Origin: Pseudonocardia broussonetiae
Lineage (GTDB): Bacteria; Actinomycetota; Actinomycetes; Mycobacteriales; Pseudonocardiaceae
Direction of reading: 5' to 3'
DNA length: 64,000 bases
Assembly: GCF_013155125.1 (NCBI RefSeq)
Contig: NZ_CP053564.1
Coordinates: forward strand, 2,921,501-2,985,500
The notes below the pieces were generated by a model that searched no databases, was not told the origin of the DNA, and saw only the letters and a list, made by a program, of their open reading frames with translations. The first letter of the stretch is position 1. The number at the start of each line of letters is the position of its first letter. Shown here in pieces: positions 1-9,199 of the stretch. Position numbers and translations under genes: made by a program.

Positions 1-1043
1 TGATCATGGGCCAGGTGCTCACGGCCGGCGCCGGCCAGATCCCCGCCCGCCAGGCCGCGACGGCCGCAGGCATCGGGATGGACGTGCCCGCGCTCACGAT
101 CAACAAGGTCTGCCTCTCCGGCCTCAACGCGATCGCGCTGGCCGACCAGCTGATCCGCGCCGGGGAGTACGACGTCATCGTGGCCGGCGGCCAGGAGTCG
201 ATGACGCAGGCGCCGCACCTGCTCTCGAAGTCCCGCTCGGGCTTCAAGTACGGCGACGTCACCATGCTCGACCACATGGCCCACGACGGCCTCTACGACT
301 CCTTCGACCAGGTCTCGATGGGCGCCTCCACGGAGAAGCACAACGCCCGCTACGAGATCACGCGCGCCGACCAGGACGAGTTCGCCGCGCAGTCGCACCA
401 GCGCGCCGGCAAGGCCGTGGAGAGCGGGCTGTTCGGCGACGAGATCACGCCGGTGCACGTGCCCCAGCGCAAGGGCGACGCGCTGGTCGTCGACGCCGAC
501 GAGGGCATCCGCCCCGAGACCACCGCCGAGGGCCTGGGCAAGCTCCGCCCGGCGTTCTCCGCCGACGGCACCATCACGGCGGGCTCCTCCTCGCCGATCT
601 CCGACGGTGCCGCGGCCGTCGTGGTGATGAGCAAGGCCAAGGCCGAGGAGCTGGGCCTCACCTGGCTCGCCGAGATCGGCGCCCAGGGCATGGTGGCCGG
701 CCCGGACGACTCCAGCCTGCACGAGCAGCCCGCCAACGCGATCGCCGCCGCGTGCCGCAAGGAGGGCATCGAGGTCGGCGACCTCGACATCATCGAGATC
801 AACGAGGCGTTCGCCGCCGTGGGCGTGGTGTCGACCCGCAAGCTCGGCGTCGACCCGGCGATCGTCAACCCGAACGGCGGCGCCATCGCGCTCGGCCACC
901 CCATCGGCGCCTCGGGCGCGCGCCTCGCGCTGCACCTGGCGCTGGAGCTCCAGCGCCGCGGTGGCGGCGTCGGCGCGGCGGCCCTGTGCGGCGGCGGTGG
1001 CCAGGGTGACGCGCTGATCCTGCGCGTGCCCGCCACGAGCTGA
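1..1043 (+). CDS. Acetyl-CoA acetyltransferase (thiolase), 5' end outside window
   Basis: Thiolase-superfamily enzyme joining or cleaving acyl-CoA units (acetoacetyl-CoA/2 acetyl-CoA). The reading frame is open from the first bases (nt 3 onward), and the first visible Met lies in a stretch that is internal in the family, so about 50 N-terminal residues are missing. The nucleophilic Cys is in [10 protein letters not shown]. The C-terminal catalytic motifs [10 protein letters not shown] and [11 protein letters not shown] are intact. It lies 12 bp upstream of meaB on the same strand, suggesting co-transcription and a link to short-chain or propionyl/methylmalonyl-CoA metabolism (inference). Confidence 0.93.
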   Translation, partial: IMGQVLTAGAGQIPARQAATAAGIGMDVPALTINKVCLSGLNAIALADQLIRAGEYDVIVAGGQESMTQAPHLLSKSRSGFKYGDVTMLDHMAHDGLYDSFDQVSMGASTEKHNARYEITRADQDEFAAQSHQRAGKAVESGLFGDEITPVHVPQRKGDALVVDADEGIRPETTAEGLGKLRPAFSADGTITAGSSSPISDGAAAVVVMSKAKAEELGLTWLAEIGAQGMVAGPDDSSLHEQPANAIAAACRKEGIEVGDLDIIEINEAFAAVGVVSTRKLGVDPAIVNPNGGAIALGHPIGASGARLALHLALELQRRGGGVGAAALCGGGGQGDALILRVPATS

Positions 1044-1055
1044 CCGGTACCGGCG

Positions 1056-2042
1056 ATGCCCCGCCCCGACGTGCCCGATCTCGTGGAGCGGGCCCGCCGC
1101 GGCGAGGCCCGCGCCGTCGCCCGCCTGATCTCCCTGGTGGAGAACGGGATGGACGGTGCGGGTGACGCTGCCACCGCCGACCTGCGCGCCGTGGCGGCCG
1201 CGCTCGCCCCGCACACGGGGCGGGCGCACGTCGTGGGCCTGACCGGACCTCCGGGCGTGGGGAAGTCGACGTCGACCTCGGTGCTCGTGGGCGCGCTGCG
1301 CGCCCGGGGGCGGCGGGTCGGCGTGCTGGCCGTGGACCCGTCGTCGCCGTTCTCCGGTGGCGCCCTGCTCGGGGACCGCGTGCGGATGGGCGAGCACGCC
1401 ACCGATGAGGGCGTCTTCATCCGGTCGATGGCCACGCGCGGGCACCTGGGCGGCCTCGCCTGGGCCACGCCGCAGGCGCTGCGTGTGCTCGATGCCGCCG
1501 GCTGCGACGTCGTCCTCGTGGAGACCGTCGGCGTCGGCCAGAGCGAGGTGGAGGTCGTGGCGCTCGCCGACACCACCGTGGTGCTGCTCGCCCCCGGCAT
1601 GGGTGACGGCGTGCAGGCCGCGAAGGCCGGGATCCTGGAGATCGCCGACGTGTTCGTGGTGAACAAGGCCGACCGCGACGGCGCTGCGCAGACCGTGCGC
1701 GACCTGCGGCACATGATGTCGCTCGACGGCGACGAGCGCGGGTGGGAGCGGCCGGTGGTGCCGACGGTGGCCGCCCGCGCCGAGGGCGTGGAGGAGCTGG
1801 TGGCGGCCCTGGACGCGCACCGCGACTGGATGGACGCCGGGGGCGAGCGGCGGCGGCGGCGCCTGGCCCGCGCCCGCTCGGAGATCCAGGCGATCACGCT
1901 GGAGCGGGTGCGCGCGCGCATCGGCGACGTGTCCGGCGCCGACGGCCTCGCCACGCTCGCGGAGCGCGTCGTGGACGGCGAGCTCGACCCCTACGGCGCG
2001 GCCGACGAGCTGGCCGGCACGGTGGTCGCGCCGCAGCACTAG
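1056..2042 (+). CDS. meaB: Methylmalonyl-CoA mutase-associated GTPase MeaB (ArgK family)
   Basis: G3E P-loop GTPase that protects and reloads the adenosylcobalamin-dependent methylmalonyl-CoA mutase. The Walker A motif GPPGVGKSTSTS is near residue 68. SGGALLGDRVRM and the NKAD guanine-specificity motif follow. The 328-aa length is normal for MeaB. The start at ATG 1056 gives the family-typical N-terminus and a 12-bp gap to the thiolase stop. The mutase genes themselves are not in the window. The name ArgK (arginine kinase) is an old misannotation of the same family. Confidence 0.92.
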   Translation: MPRPDVPDLVERARRGEARAVARLISLVENGMDGAGDAATADLRAVAAALAPHTGRAHVVGLTGPPGVGKSTSTSVLVGALRARGRRVGVLAVDPSSPFSGGALLGDRVRMGEHATDEGVFIRSMATRGHLGGLAWATPQALRVLDAAGCDVVLVETVGVGQSEVEVVALADTTVVLLAPGMGDGVQAAKAGILEIADVFVVNKADRDGAAQTVRDLRHMMSLDGDERGWERPVVPTVAARAEGVEELVAALDAHRDWMDAGGERRRRRLARARSEIQAITLERVRARIGDVSGADGLATLAERVVDGELDPYGAADELAGTVVAPQH

Positions 2043-2089
2043 CCGCCCGGCGCGCCTGCTCTCGCGCCCGGCCGCCGCCCTGCGCGGGC

Positions 2090-3280
2090 TCACGACGTGC
2101 TGCCCAGGCGGGCCGTCAGGCGGCGGGCGCCGATGCGCAGGGCCAGCGCCCGGGCCTCCCGGGCGTGCCCGGCCGCGCTGCCGGGATCGCTGCCGGCCAG
2201 GGCCCGCGCCAGGTCGGCGTGCAGGCCGGCCCGGGTGCGGGCCGACCGCGGACCCGCGGCCAGGCCGGACTCCAGCCGCGCGGCGGCCGCCGGGTCGCCC
2301 AGCTCGAGCAGCGCCTGCCCGTGCCGGTGGTGGACGTCGGCCCACTCGATACCGACCCCCTGGGGGTGCGCGGCGTCGATCGGAGGAGCGGCCAGGGCTC
2401 GCCGTGCCGCCTCCGCCTTGCCCGCGGCGGCGAGGGCGACGGCCCGCGCGGCGTCCAGGCGGGCCCGGTCGGCCGCCGGGAGCGGCTCCTGCTCCGGCGC
2501 CCGCGCCGCGTCGTCAGGAAAGGCCGGCTCGGTGGGGACGGCCGGGCCGGTAGGGATGTTCGGGTCCGTGGGGAGGGCCGGGTCGGCGAGCAGGGCCGCG
2601 GCGCCGCGGGCGTCGCCGATCTCGCGCAGCACCTCGGCCCGTCCGACGAGCGCGGCCACGACGAGCACGGGCGACCCGGCCTCGCGCGCCGCCGCGGCGG
2701 CCGTGTCGAGGTGGCCCCACGCGGCGTCGGGGTCGTCGTCGTCGAGGGCGTGGCGCCCCGCGAGCGCGGCGGCGCCCGACAGCACGGCGGCCAGCGCGGG
2801 GCGCCGGGCGGGCGCCGCGGTGTGCCGCAGGGTGGAGACGAGCTGTGCGACCAGTGCCGCCGTGACGCCGGCGGACCCGGCGGCTCCCAGTTCGTCGTCG
2901 ACGCGGCGGGCGGACTCCAGCTGCGCCGCCCACTGCCGCACCACCCCGTCGTCGACCGCGGCGGCCGCGGCCAGCGCACCGCGCAGGCGCTCGCGGCCGT
3001 CGGGCGGCCCGGGCGGCCCGACGGCGAGGCCGAGCTCCTCGGCGCTGCGCCCGTACAGCTCGGCCAGCAGGGCCCGGTACTCCGGCTCGGGCCGCGCGTG
3101 GCCGTTCTCCCAGCGGGAGAGCTGCGTCTTGAGGCTGGCCGCGGAGGCGTCGGGCCCACCGCGCCGTTCGGCGAGCGCCCGCAGCGCCCCCGCCGCCCCC
3201 GACTGCGACCAGCCGCGCGCGGCCCGGGCCTCGCGCAGCGCGCTGGTGGGGACGCCGTCGGCGCCGGTCGGTGTGCTCAC
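2090..3280 (-). CDS. XRE-family HTH regulator with helical C-terminal region
   Basis: An N-terminal lambda-repressor-like HTH is visible (residues about 12-75: LREARAARGWSQ, then LKTQLSRWENGHARPEPEY). It is followed by about 300 alanine-rich helical residues resembling degenerate TPR repeats, as in many actinobacterial XRE-TPR regulators. The open frame extends 69 codons further upstream, but I chose GTG 3280 because the upstream part is low-complexity Pro/Arg/Gly sequence that crosses the intergenic palindrome. It is divergent from the small ORF at 3361 and shares a 6-3-6 palindrome with it, so autoregulation is plausible. The ligand or target is unknown. Confidence 0.75.
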   Translation of the reverse strand: MSTPTGADGVPTSALREARAARGWSQSGAAGALRALAERRGGPDASAASLKTQLSRWENGHARPEPEYRALLAELYGRSAEELGLAVGPPGPPDGRERLRGALAAAAAVDDGVVRQWAAQLESARRVDDELGAAGSAGVTAALVAQLVSTLRHTAAPARRPALAAVLSGAAALAGRHALDDDDPDAAWGHLDTAAAAAREAGSPVLVVAALVGRAEVLREIGDARGAAALLADPALPTDPNIPTGPAVPTEPAFPDDAARAPEQEPLPAADRARLDAARAVALAAAGKAEAARRALAAPPIDAAHPQGVGIEWADVHHRHGQALLELGDPAAAARLESGLAAGPRSARTRAGLHADLARALAGSDPGSAAGHAREARALALRIGARRLTARLGSTS

Positions 3281-3310
3281 GGACCCAGGTTGTCGGACCC
3301 CGGCCGTACT

Positions 3311-3344
3311 GTCAACGCTGTTGACGCAACCGCCGTCAACAGCG
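3311..3344. promoter_or_regulatory. Candidate operator: perfect 6-3-6 palindrome plus overlapping half-sites
   Basis: GTCAAC-GCT-GTTGAC at 3311-3325 is a perfect dyad. A further CGTCAAC half-site follows at 3334-3340. It lies between the GTG start of the XRE gene (3280) and the GTG of the divergent small ORF (3361), a typical place for an autoregulatory operator. Confidence 0.5.
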
Positions 3345-3360
3345 GGACGGGGAGGCGGAC

Positions 3361-3540
3361 GTGGACCTGACGACGTGCTCGGTGTGCGTGGTGGCCGGAT
3401 CGGCCGGGGGAGCGCTGGTGGGGTTCGGCGCGGCCCGGCGCCGGGGGTGCCGCAGGGGCCGGCGCCGGCCGTGGAGCCGCGCTGCACGGCGGTGGCCCGG
3501 GCGGCGCGCGCCGGAGGACGAGCCGGGCGGGCCGTCGTGA
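3361..3540 (+). CDS. Small predicted membrane-anchored protein (59 aa)
   Basis: Unrecognised 59-codon ORF. The start GTG 3361 has a good ribosome-binding site (GGGGAGG, 5 nt upstream). The protein has one hydrophobic stretch (residues about 6-24, VCVVAGSAGGALVGFGAA) followed by a strongly basic tail rich in Arg, which suggests a single membrane segment with a cytoplasmic positive tail. It is divergent from the XRE regulator and probably its target. The main doubt is that ORFs this short arise by chance in such GC-rich DNA. The RBS and the hydrophobic-then-basic layout argue for a gene. Confidence 0.4.
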   Translation: MDLTTCSVCVVAGSAGGALVGFGAARRRGCRRGRRRPWSRAARRWPGRRAPEDEPGGPS

Positions 3541-3560
3541 GGGCCGGTGGGAGGCCGGTG

Positions 3561-4064
3561 TCAGGCGAAGTCGCCCGCGGCCCGGCGGATCTCGCCGAGC
3601 AGGGCGGTGAGCTGCGTCTGCTGCTCGTCGTCGAGGCCGGCGAGGCCGAAGTCGACGGCCGTCACCGACTCGGTGGCGCGCGCCCGCAGCGCCGCACCCT
3701 CGTCGGTGATCTCCACGAGGGTGGCCCGGCGGTCGGTGGGGTGCGGGATGCGGCGTACGAGGCCGTCGGCCTGCAGCCGGTCGACGATGTTGGTCACGCT
3801 CGTCGGGTGCAGCTGCAGGCGCTCGCCCATCACCCGCATGGGCAGCCGCCCGCTGCGCGCGAACGTGAGGAGCACCAGGGCCTCGTACCGGGCGAAGGTG
3901 AGGCCGTGCGGGCGCAGGGCGGCGTCCACGGCGGAGAGCAGGATCTGCTGCACGCGCATCACGCTGGTCACGGCGGCCATCGAGCGCGACGGGCCGATGC
4001 GCTCGGCCCACAGGTCCGCCGCCCGCATGATCGGGTCGAACGGCAGGGGATCGTGGCGGGCCAT
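3561..4064 (-). CDS. MarR-family transcriptional regulator
   Basis: Winged-helix MarR protein of 167 aa. The DNA-binding part reads LTFARYEALVLLTFARSGRLP followed by LHPTSVTNIVDRLQADGLVRR and the wing DRRATLVEITDEG. The start at ATG 4064 (MARHDPLPFDP) is preferred over upstream in-frame codons because it gives the family length. It is divergent from the thiamine-binding-fold gene at 4137, across a 72-bp gap that should contain its operator. The ligand is not evident. Confidence 0.88.
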   Translation of the reverse strand: MARHDPLPFDPIMRAADLWAERIGPSRSMAAVTSVMRVQQILLSAVDAALRPHGLTFARYEALVLLTFARSGRLPMRVMGERLQLHPTSVTNIVDRLQADGLVRRIPHPTDRRATLVEITDEGAALRARATESVTAVDFGLAGLDDEQQTQLTALLGEIRRAAGDFA

Positions 4065-4136
4065 GGACGACGACGCTAGCAGCGTCGCCGTCCCGGGCCT
4101 CGCGCTCGGCCGCCGCGCTGGGGCACGCTGTCGACC

Positions 4137-4487
4137 ATGCTCTTCGCCTTCAGCATCGCCCCAGCGGGCGGCGGCTCCGACAGCGTCGGTGACGTCGTCG
4201 CCGAGGCCGTCCGCGTCGTCCGCGCCTCCGGGCTGCCGCACGAGACCACGTCCATGTTCACCACGATCGAGTCCGCCACCTGGGACGAGGGGATGGCCGT
4301 GGTCAAGGCCGCGGTCGAGGCCGTGCAGGCCCGCGCCCCGCGCGTCAGCCTCGTGCTCAAGGCCGACATCCGGCCCGGGTTCGACAGCGGCCAGCTCCGG
4401 GCCAAGGTGGAGCGCGTCGAGGAGGCGCTGGGGGGAGCGGGCGGCTCCGCCGGCAGCGGCGACGGATCGCCGGAGGCCTCGGCGTGA
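4137..4487 (+). CDS. MTH1187/YkoF-family thiamine-binding-fold protein
   Basis: A 116-aa protein of the UPF0045/MTH1187 family (ferredoxin-like fold, tetrameric in solved members, some binding thiamine or small ligands). Family features visible are the N-terminal LFAFSIAPAG, GLPHETTSMFTTIES, MAVVKAAVEAV and VSLVLKADIRPG. Its stop overlaps the start of the following hydrolase by 4 bp (GTGA), so the two are translated together. It is divergent from the MarR gene. The physiological ligand is unknown. Confidence 0.82.
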   Translation: MLFAFSIAPAGGGSDSVGDVVAEAVRVVRASGLPHETTSMFTTIESATWDEGMAVVKAAVEAVQARAPRVSLVLKADIRPGFDSGQLRAKVERVEEALGGAGGSAGSGDGSPEASA

Positions 4488-5227
4488 GTCCGCGGGTCGT
4501 CCTGGTGCACGGGGCGTGGCACGACGGCTCCTGCTGGGCGCCGGTGGCCGAGCTGCTGGCCGGGCGGGGCCACGACGTGGTCGCGGTCGACCTGCCGAGC
4601 GACCGGCCGGGTGCCACGACCGACGAGTACGTCGAGGCCGTGCTGGCCGCGGCGGGCCCTCAGGGCCGCGTGGTCCTCGTCGGGCACTCGCTGGGCGGGC
4701 TCACCGTCCCGGTGGCGGCGCAGCGGCTCGGTCCCGACCGGGTGGCCGCACTCGTCCTGGTGGCCGCGCTCGTGCCGCTCCCCGGATCGTCGTGGGCCGA
4801 CCGGACGCGCGCCGAGCCGGGGATCATGGCGGCCGGGTTCGGGCGGGGGCAGGTCCGCGGCGACGACGGCACGACGTCGTGGCCGCCGGACGCGGCGGCC
4901 GCGAACCTCTACGCCGGGGTGGCGGAGGAGCTCGCGGGCACCGGGACGCAGGACGGGCCGGCCGCCGTCGCCGCGGCGGTGGCCGCGGTCCGGCCGCAGG
5001 ACTGGACGCTCACCCGGGAGGTCACGCCGCTCGCGGAGTGGCCCGCCGTGCGCACCGTGCAGGTGGTCTGCGCGGCCGACCGTGTGGTCGACCCGCAGTG
5101 GTCCCGCACCGGCGGCGTCGTGCCCGGGGCGGAGGTCGTCGAGCTCGCCGGCGGCCACTTCCCGATGCTCACGCGTCCCGCGGAGCTGGCCGACCTGCTG
5201 GCCGGGGTCGTCGGCCGGGCCGGATGA
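4484..5227 (+). CDS. Alpha/beta hydrolase
   Basis: Alpha/beta-hydrolase-fold enzyme of 247 aa. The oxyanion-hole segment VLVHGAWHDGSCW, the nucleophile elbow GHSLGG (Ser near residue 69) and the C-terminal catalytic His in GGHFPML are present. The acid is probably the Asp in AADRVVDP. It resembles the esterase/salicylate-esterase-like branch found in many actinobacteria. The substrate cannot be told. Start GTG 4484 overlaps the upstream stop by 4 bp. Confidence 0.85.
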   Translation: MSPRVVLVHGAWHDGSCWAPVAELLAGRGHDVVAVDLPSDRPGATTDEYVEAVLAAAGPQGRVVLVGHSLGGLTVPVAAQRLGPDRVAALVLVAALVPLPGSSWADRTRAEPGIMAAGFGRGQVRGDDGTTSWPPDAAAANLYAGVAEELAGTGTQDGPAAVAAAVAAVRPQDWTLTREVTPLAEWPAVRTVQVVCAADRVVDPQWSRTGGVVPGAEVVELAGGHFPMLTRPAELADLLAGVVGRAG

Positions 5228-5294
5228 GGGGCGCCGACGCCGAGGACCCCCGGCGCACGCGGGCGCGGGGGGTCGGCGGTGACGGTGGTGCGGG

Positions 5295-5588
5295 TCAGCC
5301 CTGGGCGACGTTGAGCGTGAAGAAGAAGACGCCCACGAGGATGGCGGCGACGCCGAGCACCATGGCGATCTTGGCCTGCTGCGCCGCGGCCGGGCGGCGC
5401 ACGGCGGCCACGCCGAGGCCCAGGGCGGCCGCGCCGAACACCCAGCCGAGGATGGAGATCGGGCTGACGAGCACGGCCAGCACGCCCACGATCAGGGCGA
5501 TCTTGCCCAGGGTCGGGCTCTCCTCGCGCGCGGTCTTGGCGCGGGCGTCCTCGAGCAGGCGGTCGGCGACGGTCTTGTCCGTGCTCAT
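5295..5588 (-). CDS. Small two-TM membrane protein (DUF4190-like)
   Basis: A 97-aa protein with a charged N-terminus (DKTVADRLLEDARAKTAREE) and about three hydrophobic stretches: IALIVGVLAVLVSPISILGW, the adjacent Gly/Ala-rich segment, and IAMVLGVAAILVGVFFFTL. The start at ATG 5588 is fixed by the GGAGGA ribosome-binding site 6 nt upstream. The repeated small-residue membrane hairpin resembles DUF4190-type proteins. Its function is unknown. Confidence 0.72.
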   Translation of the reverse strand: MSTDKTVADRLLEDARAKTAREESPTLGKIALIVGVLAVLVSPISILGWVFGAAALGLGVAAVRRPAAAQQAKIAMVLGVAAILVGVFFFTLNVAQG

Positions 5589-5816
5589 GGCAGGTCCTCC
5601 GTGTGGGGGCCGCGCGGGGCGGCCGAGAAGTTCTACGGAGAGCGACGCGCGCGTCACTCACACATCCTCAACGACTGCCCGCCGGTCGTGGTGCTCCGCC
5701 GGTCCGGTGATCGACACGGCGGGTTCGGCACGATGATCAGTCACGCAGAGTCACGTGTAGGGCCCGGGTCGGGTGACACCGACCGGGTGGTGCGGTACCG
5801 GAACGAGGAGGACGAC

Positions 5817-6698
5817 GTGGTTGAGCAGCACGAACACCGGGCGCGGCGGATGTGGCGGGCCGTGGAGCCGATCCACGCCGTCACCTACTTCGCCCCGGAG
5901 TCGAAGGAGAGGTGCGACGCGCTGGGCACGAAGGGCTACTGGATGAGCTACTTCGGGCTGCGGGCCGCCCCGCTGGGCGCGGCGCCGCCCGAGGTCGTCA
6001 CCGCGCTGTTCTACAACTTCCACCCGGCGCACGTCGCCCGCGCGGTGCCCGCCGTCTGGGCGGTGGCCCCGCCCGAGCGGTACCTGGCCGCGCGGCTCGA
6101 CGCCGTCGACGCGGCGCTGCACCGGGTCGTCGGGGCGGAGGTGCTCGGCTCCCCGGAGGTGGCCGAGGCCGCCGCCATCGCCCGCGACGCCGCGCTCGCC
6201 GCCCCCACGGCGGGGCGCGCGCTGGCCGCGGCCAACGCCGCGCTGCCGTGGCCCGACCGGCCGCACCTGGTGCTGTGGCACGCGCAGACCGTGCTGCGCG
6301 AGCACCGCGGCGACGGCCACGTGGCCGCGCTGCTGACGGCCGGGCTCGACCCGGTGGAGGCGCTGGTCGTCTTCGCCGCCGACGTGGGCCTCGACCCGGC
6401 GGCGCTGCGCGCGCGGCGGGGCTGGTCGGAGCAGGAGTGGGACGCGGCGGTGGCGCGGCTGACCGCGCGCGGGATCACCGAGGACTCCGGGGCCCTCACC
6501 GAGGAGGGCAGCGTGCTGCGCGCCGAGGTCGAGGCGTACACCGACGCCCTGGCCGACGTCCCGTGGGCGGCGGTCGGCGACGAGGCCGCCGAGCGGCTGG
6601 TCGCACTGACGACTCCGGTCGTCGCGACGCTCCCCGCGGGTGGCGTCTTCAGCCCCGACAACCCCATGGGGCTGCGCCTGCTGCCGGAGGCGGGGTGA
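5817..6698 (+). CDS. SCO6745-family protein (all-helical, putative HTH)
   Basis: A 293-aa member of the actinobacterial family typified by Streptomyces SCO6745, with the signature RAVEPIHAVTYFAPE followed by YWMSYFGLRAAPLG and VTALFYNFHP. GTG 5817 is preceded by GAGGAGG with 5 nt spacing. The C-terminal third (ARRGWSEQEWDAAVARLTARGI) looks like a winged-helix segment. The 230 bp shared with the divergent gene contain a 10-bp-spaced direct repeat AGTCACG (5739-5755), possibly regulatory. The family's biochemical function is unknown to me. Confidence 0.8.
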   Translation: MVEQHEHRARRMWRAVEPIHAVTYFAPESKERCDALGTKGYWMSYFGLRAAPLGAAPPEVVTALFYNFHPAHVARAVPAVWAVAPPERYLAARLDAVDAALHRVVGAEVLGSPEVAEAAAIARDAALAAPTAGRALAAANAALPWPDRPHLVLWHAQTVLREHRGDGHVAALLTAGLDPVEALVVFAADVGLDPAALRARRGWSEQEWDAAVARLTARGITEDSGALTEEGSVLRAEVEAYTDALADVPWAAVGDEAAERLVALTTPVVATLPAGGVFSPDNPMGLRLLPEAG

Positions 6699-6779
6699 GG
6701 GACGCGGGGTGAGGGGGCGGGGCGGGCGCCCGGGCCGACCCGGGCGTCGTCACCGCTCTCCACGTGCCAGGATGGTGCC

Positions 6780-7763
6780 GTGTCACGACCTGATCCCCGT
6801 CGGGCGGCCCAGACGGCTGCGCTGTCCTCCGCGATGTCCGGTGCGGTCGATCTCTCCGCGCTGAAGGCCCGCTCCGACGCCGCCAACCGTCCCGCCCCCG
6901 CCGGCCCCCCGCCCGGTGGCGCCCCGTCGGGTGGTGCCCCGCCCTCCGGGTTCGTCGTCGACGTCTCCGAGGCCACGTTCCAGGCCGACGTCCTCGAGCG
7001 CTCGATGGAGGTGCCGGTCGTCGTCGACCTGTGGGCCGAGTGGTGCGGGCCGTGCAAGCAGCTCTCGCCGGTGCTCGAGCGCCTCGCGGCCGCGGGCAAC
7101 GGGTCCTGGATCCTCGCGAAGGTCGACGTCGACGCCAACCCGCGGATCGCGCAGGCTTTCGGCGCGCAGTCGATCCCGATGGTGGTCGCCGTCGTCGGCG
7201 GGCAGCCGGTCGACGCGTTCAACGGCGCCCAGCCCGAGCCGCAGGTCCGGCAGTGGATCGCCTCCCTGCTCGACGCCCTGCGCGAGCGGATGCCGGCCAT
7301 CGCGGCGGCCGAGGCCGCCGCCGGTGGTGCGCCCGAGCCCGAGGAGGAGCCGGAGGACCCGCGCTTCACCGCGGCCGAGGACGCCCTCGAGCAGGGCGAC
7401 TACGCCGCCGCCGAGGCCGCCTACCAGGACATCCTCAACGTGGAGCCGGCCAACGAGCAGGCCGTCGCCGCGCTCGCGCAGGTGCGGTTCCTGGCCCGCG
7501 CCGAGGCGGTCGACCCGGACGCGGTCACGAAGGCCGACGCCGCTCCCGACGACGTCGACGCGCAGCTCGCCGCGGCCGACGCCGAGATCGCCGGCGACGG
7601 GGTCGAGGCCGCCTTCGCGCGGCTCGTGGCCACCGCGGGCCGGGTCTTCGGCGACGACCGCGACCGGGTGCGCGAGCACCTCGTCGGGCTGTTCGAGCTG
7701 TTCCCGGCCGACGACGCCCGGGTCACCGCGGCCCGCCGGGCGCTCGCGCGCGTCCTGTTCTGA
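6780..7763 (+). CDS. Thioredoxin-TPR co-chaperone (CnoX/YbbN-like)
   Basis: A 327-aa protein with an N-terminal thioredoxin fold (residues about 60-165, active-site WCGPCKQ) and a C-terminal alpha-helical TPR region ([24 protein letters not shown] and a second unit), matching YbbN/CnoX. Unlike E. coli CnoX, where the first Cys is replaced, both Cys of CxxC are present, so thiol-disulfide activity is likely. The first 55 residues are a Pro/Gly/Ala-rich linker usual for the actinobacterial orthologues. Start GTG 6780. Confidence 0.9.
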   Translation: MSRPDPRRAAQTAALSSAMSGAVDLSALKARSDAANRPAPAGPPPGGAPSGGAPPSGFVVDVSEATFQADVLERSMEVPVVVDLWAEWCGPCKQLSPVLERLAAAGNGSWILAKVDVDANPRIAQAFGAQSIPMVVAVVGGQPVDAFNGAQPEPQVRQWIASLLDALRERMPAIAAAEAAAGGAPEPEEEPEDPRFTAAEDALEQGDYAAAEAAYQDILNVEPANEQAVAALAQVRFLARAEAVDPDAVTKADAAPDDVDAQLAAADAEIAGDGVEAAFARLVATAGRVFGDDRDRVREHLVGLFELFPADDARVTAARRALARVLF

Positions 7764-7805
7764 TCCTGCGCCGCTCCTGCGGCTGACCGGGCGGCCGGGC
7801 CGGCG

Positions 7806-9131
7806 TCAGCAGACGGCCGGCCCGCCGCGCAGCCCGTCCTCGTAGCGGGCGACGCGCTCGTACCCGTGCTCGGCGGGGTCGGCCCGGCCGGCCGCGTCGC
7901 GCGCGGCCCAGTCGTCGGCGAGCAGGACCTGCACGGCCTCGTCGAGGTCGCCGGGGGAGAGCCGGAAGTCGACCGGCGCCACCAGCAGCTGCCCCGCGTA
8001 GGCCCCCGACAGGCAGACCGCGGCGTGACCGGCCGCGGCCCCCTCCACGGGCGTGCCCGCCGCCCGCAGCGCGGCCAGGCCGTAGCGGCCGGTCACCAGC
8101 GTGGCGCCGGCGAAGTCGCCGAGCCCGGTGTGCAGCGGGGCCAGCGCGGGCACGTCGACGTCGACCGCGCTCTCGGCCAGCGGGTCGGCCGCCGGGCACA
8201 GCCGCGCCGGCCCCTGCGCCGCGGCCTCCGGGCAGGCGCCGGTGGTGAGCGGCGGCGCGGTCCACCCCGCCACCCCGGCCAGCTCGGTGGCCCACTCGCG
8301 GGCGTCGACGCCGATCGCGGCCAGCAGGTCGCGCAGCGGCAGGTCGCCCGCGCGGGCCTGGTCGGCCGCCGACCCGAAGCGCACCTGCGTGAACCCGCGC
8401 TCCGGCACGGTCATCCCCGCGCAGCGCGTCGCCCCGTCGTCGTAGCCCGCCCGGAAGGCCGAGACGCGGTCGAACGCGTTGCCGTGCGCGCCCTCGTCGC
8501 CCGCCGCGACGCCGAGCGGGTCGCGGAAGCCGACCAGCGTGCGCAGCGCGGCGTCGCGCTCGGCGGTGCCGATCGGCAGGCCGGGCACCGGGACGTCGGC
8601 GAACTGGCGCACGACGACGCCGGTGTAGCAGTCGGCCATCGCCTCCAGCAGGATCGTCGGGTAGGCGCCCGGGTCGCGGGCCTGCGCCTCGTCGAGGCCC
8701 AGCCGGGTCTCCACCGCGTGCCCGATCTCGTGCGCGAGGACGACGACGACCCCGACGTGCCCGAACTGCGCGAACAGGTCCGGGACCAGCCCCGCGGCGT
8801 CCCACACCACGGCGTCGGCGGCGGGGCAGTAGTAGGCCTGGTCGGCGACCTCGGACAGGTCCTGCACGCACGGCGGGGTGCCGTCGCCGGGGGAGGCGGG
8901 CAGCAGCGTGCGGATGTCCTCCCACGGCTGCCCGAAGGACGCGGGGAACTCGGTGCGCCAGAAGTCCTCGACCGCGGCGGTCACCGCGGCGGCCGCGGCG
9001 TCGGCATCGGCGACGGCCGGGACCACGGCCGGCTCGGGCGGACGGAGGTCCGCGGCCACCCCGCGCCCGGGCACGGCCTGCGTGCACCCGACGAGCACCA
9101 GCGCCAGCAGCAGGACGAGTACGGCACGCAC
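7806..9131 (-). CDS. Lipoprotein neutral zinc metallopeptidase
   Basis: A 441-aa secreted lipoprotein. It starts at GTG 9131 with a hydrophobic signal and lipobox LVGC near residue 15. The zinc-binding HExxH motif reads LAHEIGHAVETRLG (near residue 130). A downstream EAMADCYTGV supplies the likely third ligand, as in the YpfJ/neutral zinc metallopeptidase family. Several Cys pairs suggest disulfides outside the cell. It is divergent from the GT87 gene with a 68-bp gap. The natural substrate is unknown. Confidence 0.85.
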   Translation of the reverse strand: MRAVLVLLLALVLVGCTQAVPGRGVAADLRPPEPAVVPAVADADAAAAAVTAAVEDFWRTEFPASFGQPWEDIRTLLPASPGDGTPPCVQDLSEVADQAYYCPAADAVVWDAAGLVPDLFAQFGHVGVVVVLAHEIGHAVETRLGLDEAQARDPGAYPTILLEAMADCYTGVVVRQFADVPVPGLPIGTAERDAALRTLVGFRDPLGVAAGDEGAHGNAFDRVSAFRAGYDDGATRCAGMTVPERGFTQVRFGSAADQARAGDLPLRDLLAAIGVDAREWATELAGVAGWTAPPLTTGACPEAAAQGPARLCPAADPLAESAVDVDVPALAPLHTGLGDFAGATLVTGRYGLAALRAAGTPVEGAAAGHAAVCLSGAYAGQLLVAPVDFRLSPGDLDEAVQVLLADDWAARDAAGRADPAEHGYERVARYEDGLRGGPAVC

Positions 9132-9199
9132 GCATCCATCCTCCCCCGGACCGGCCCGCCACGGGAGCCGGTCCACCCCGTCGGATAGCGTCGATCCCC

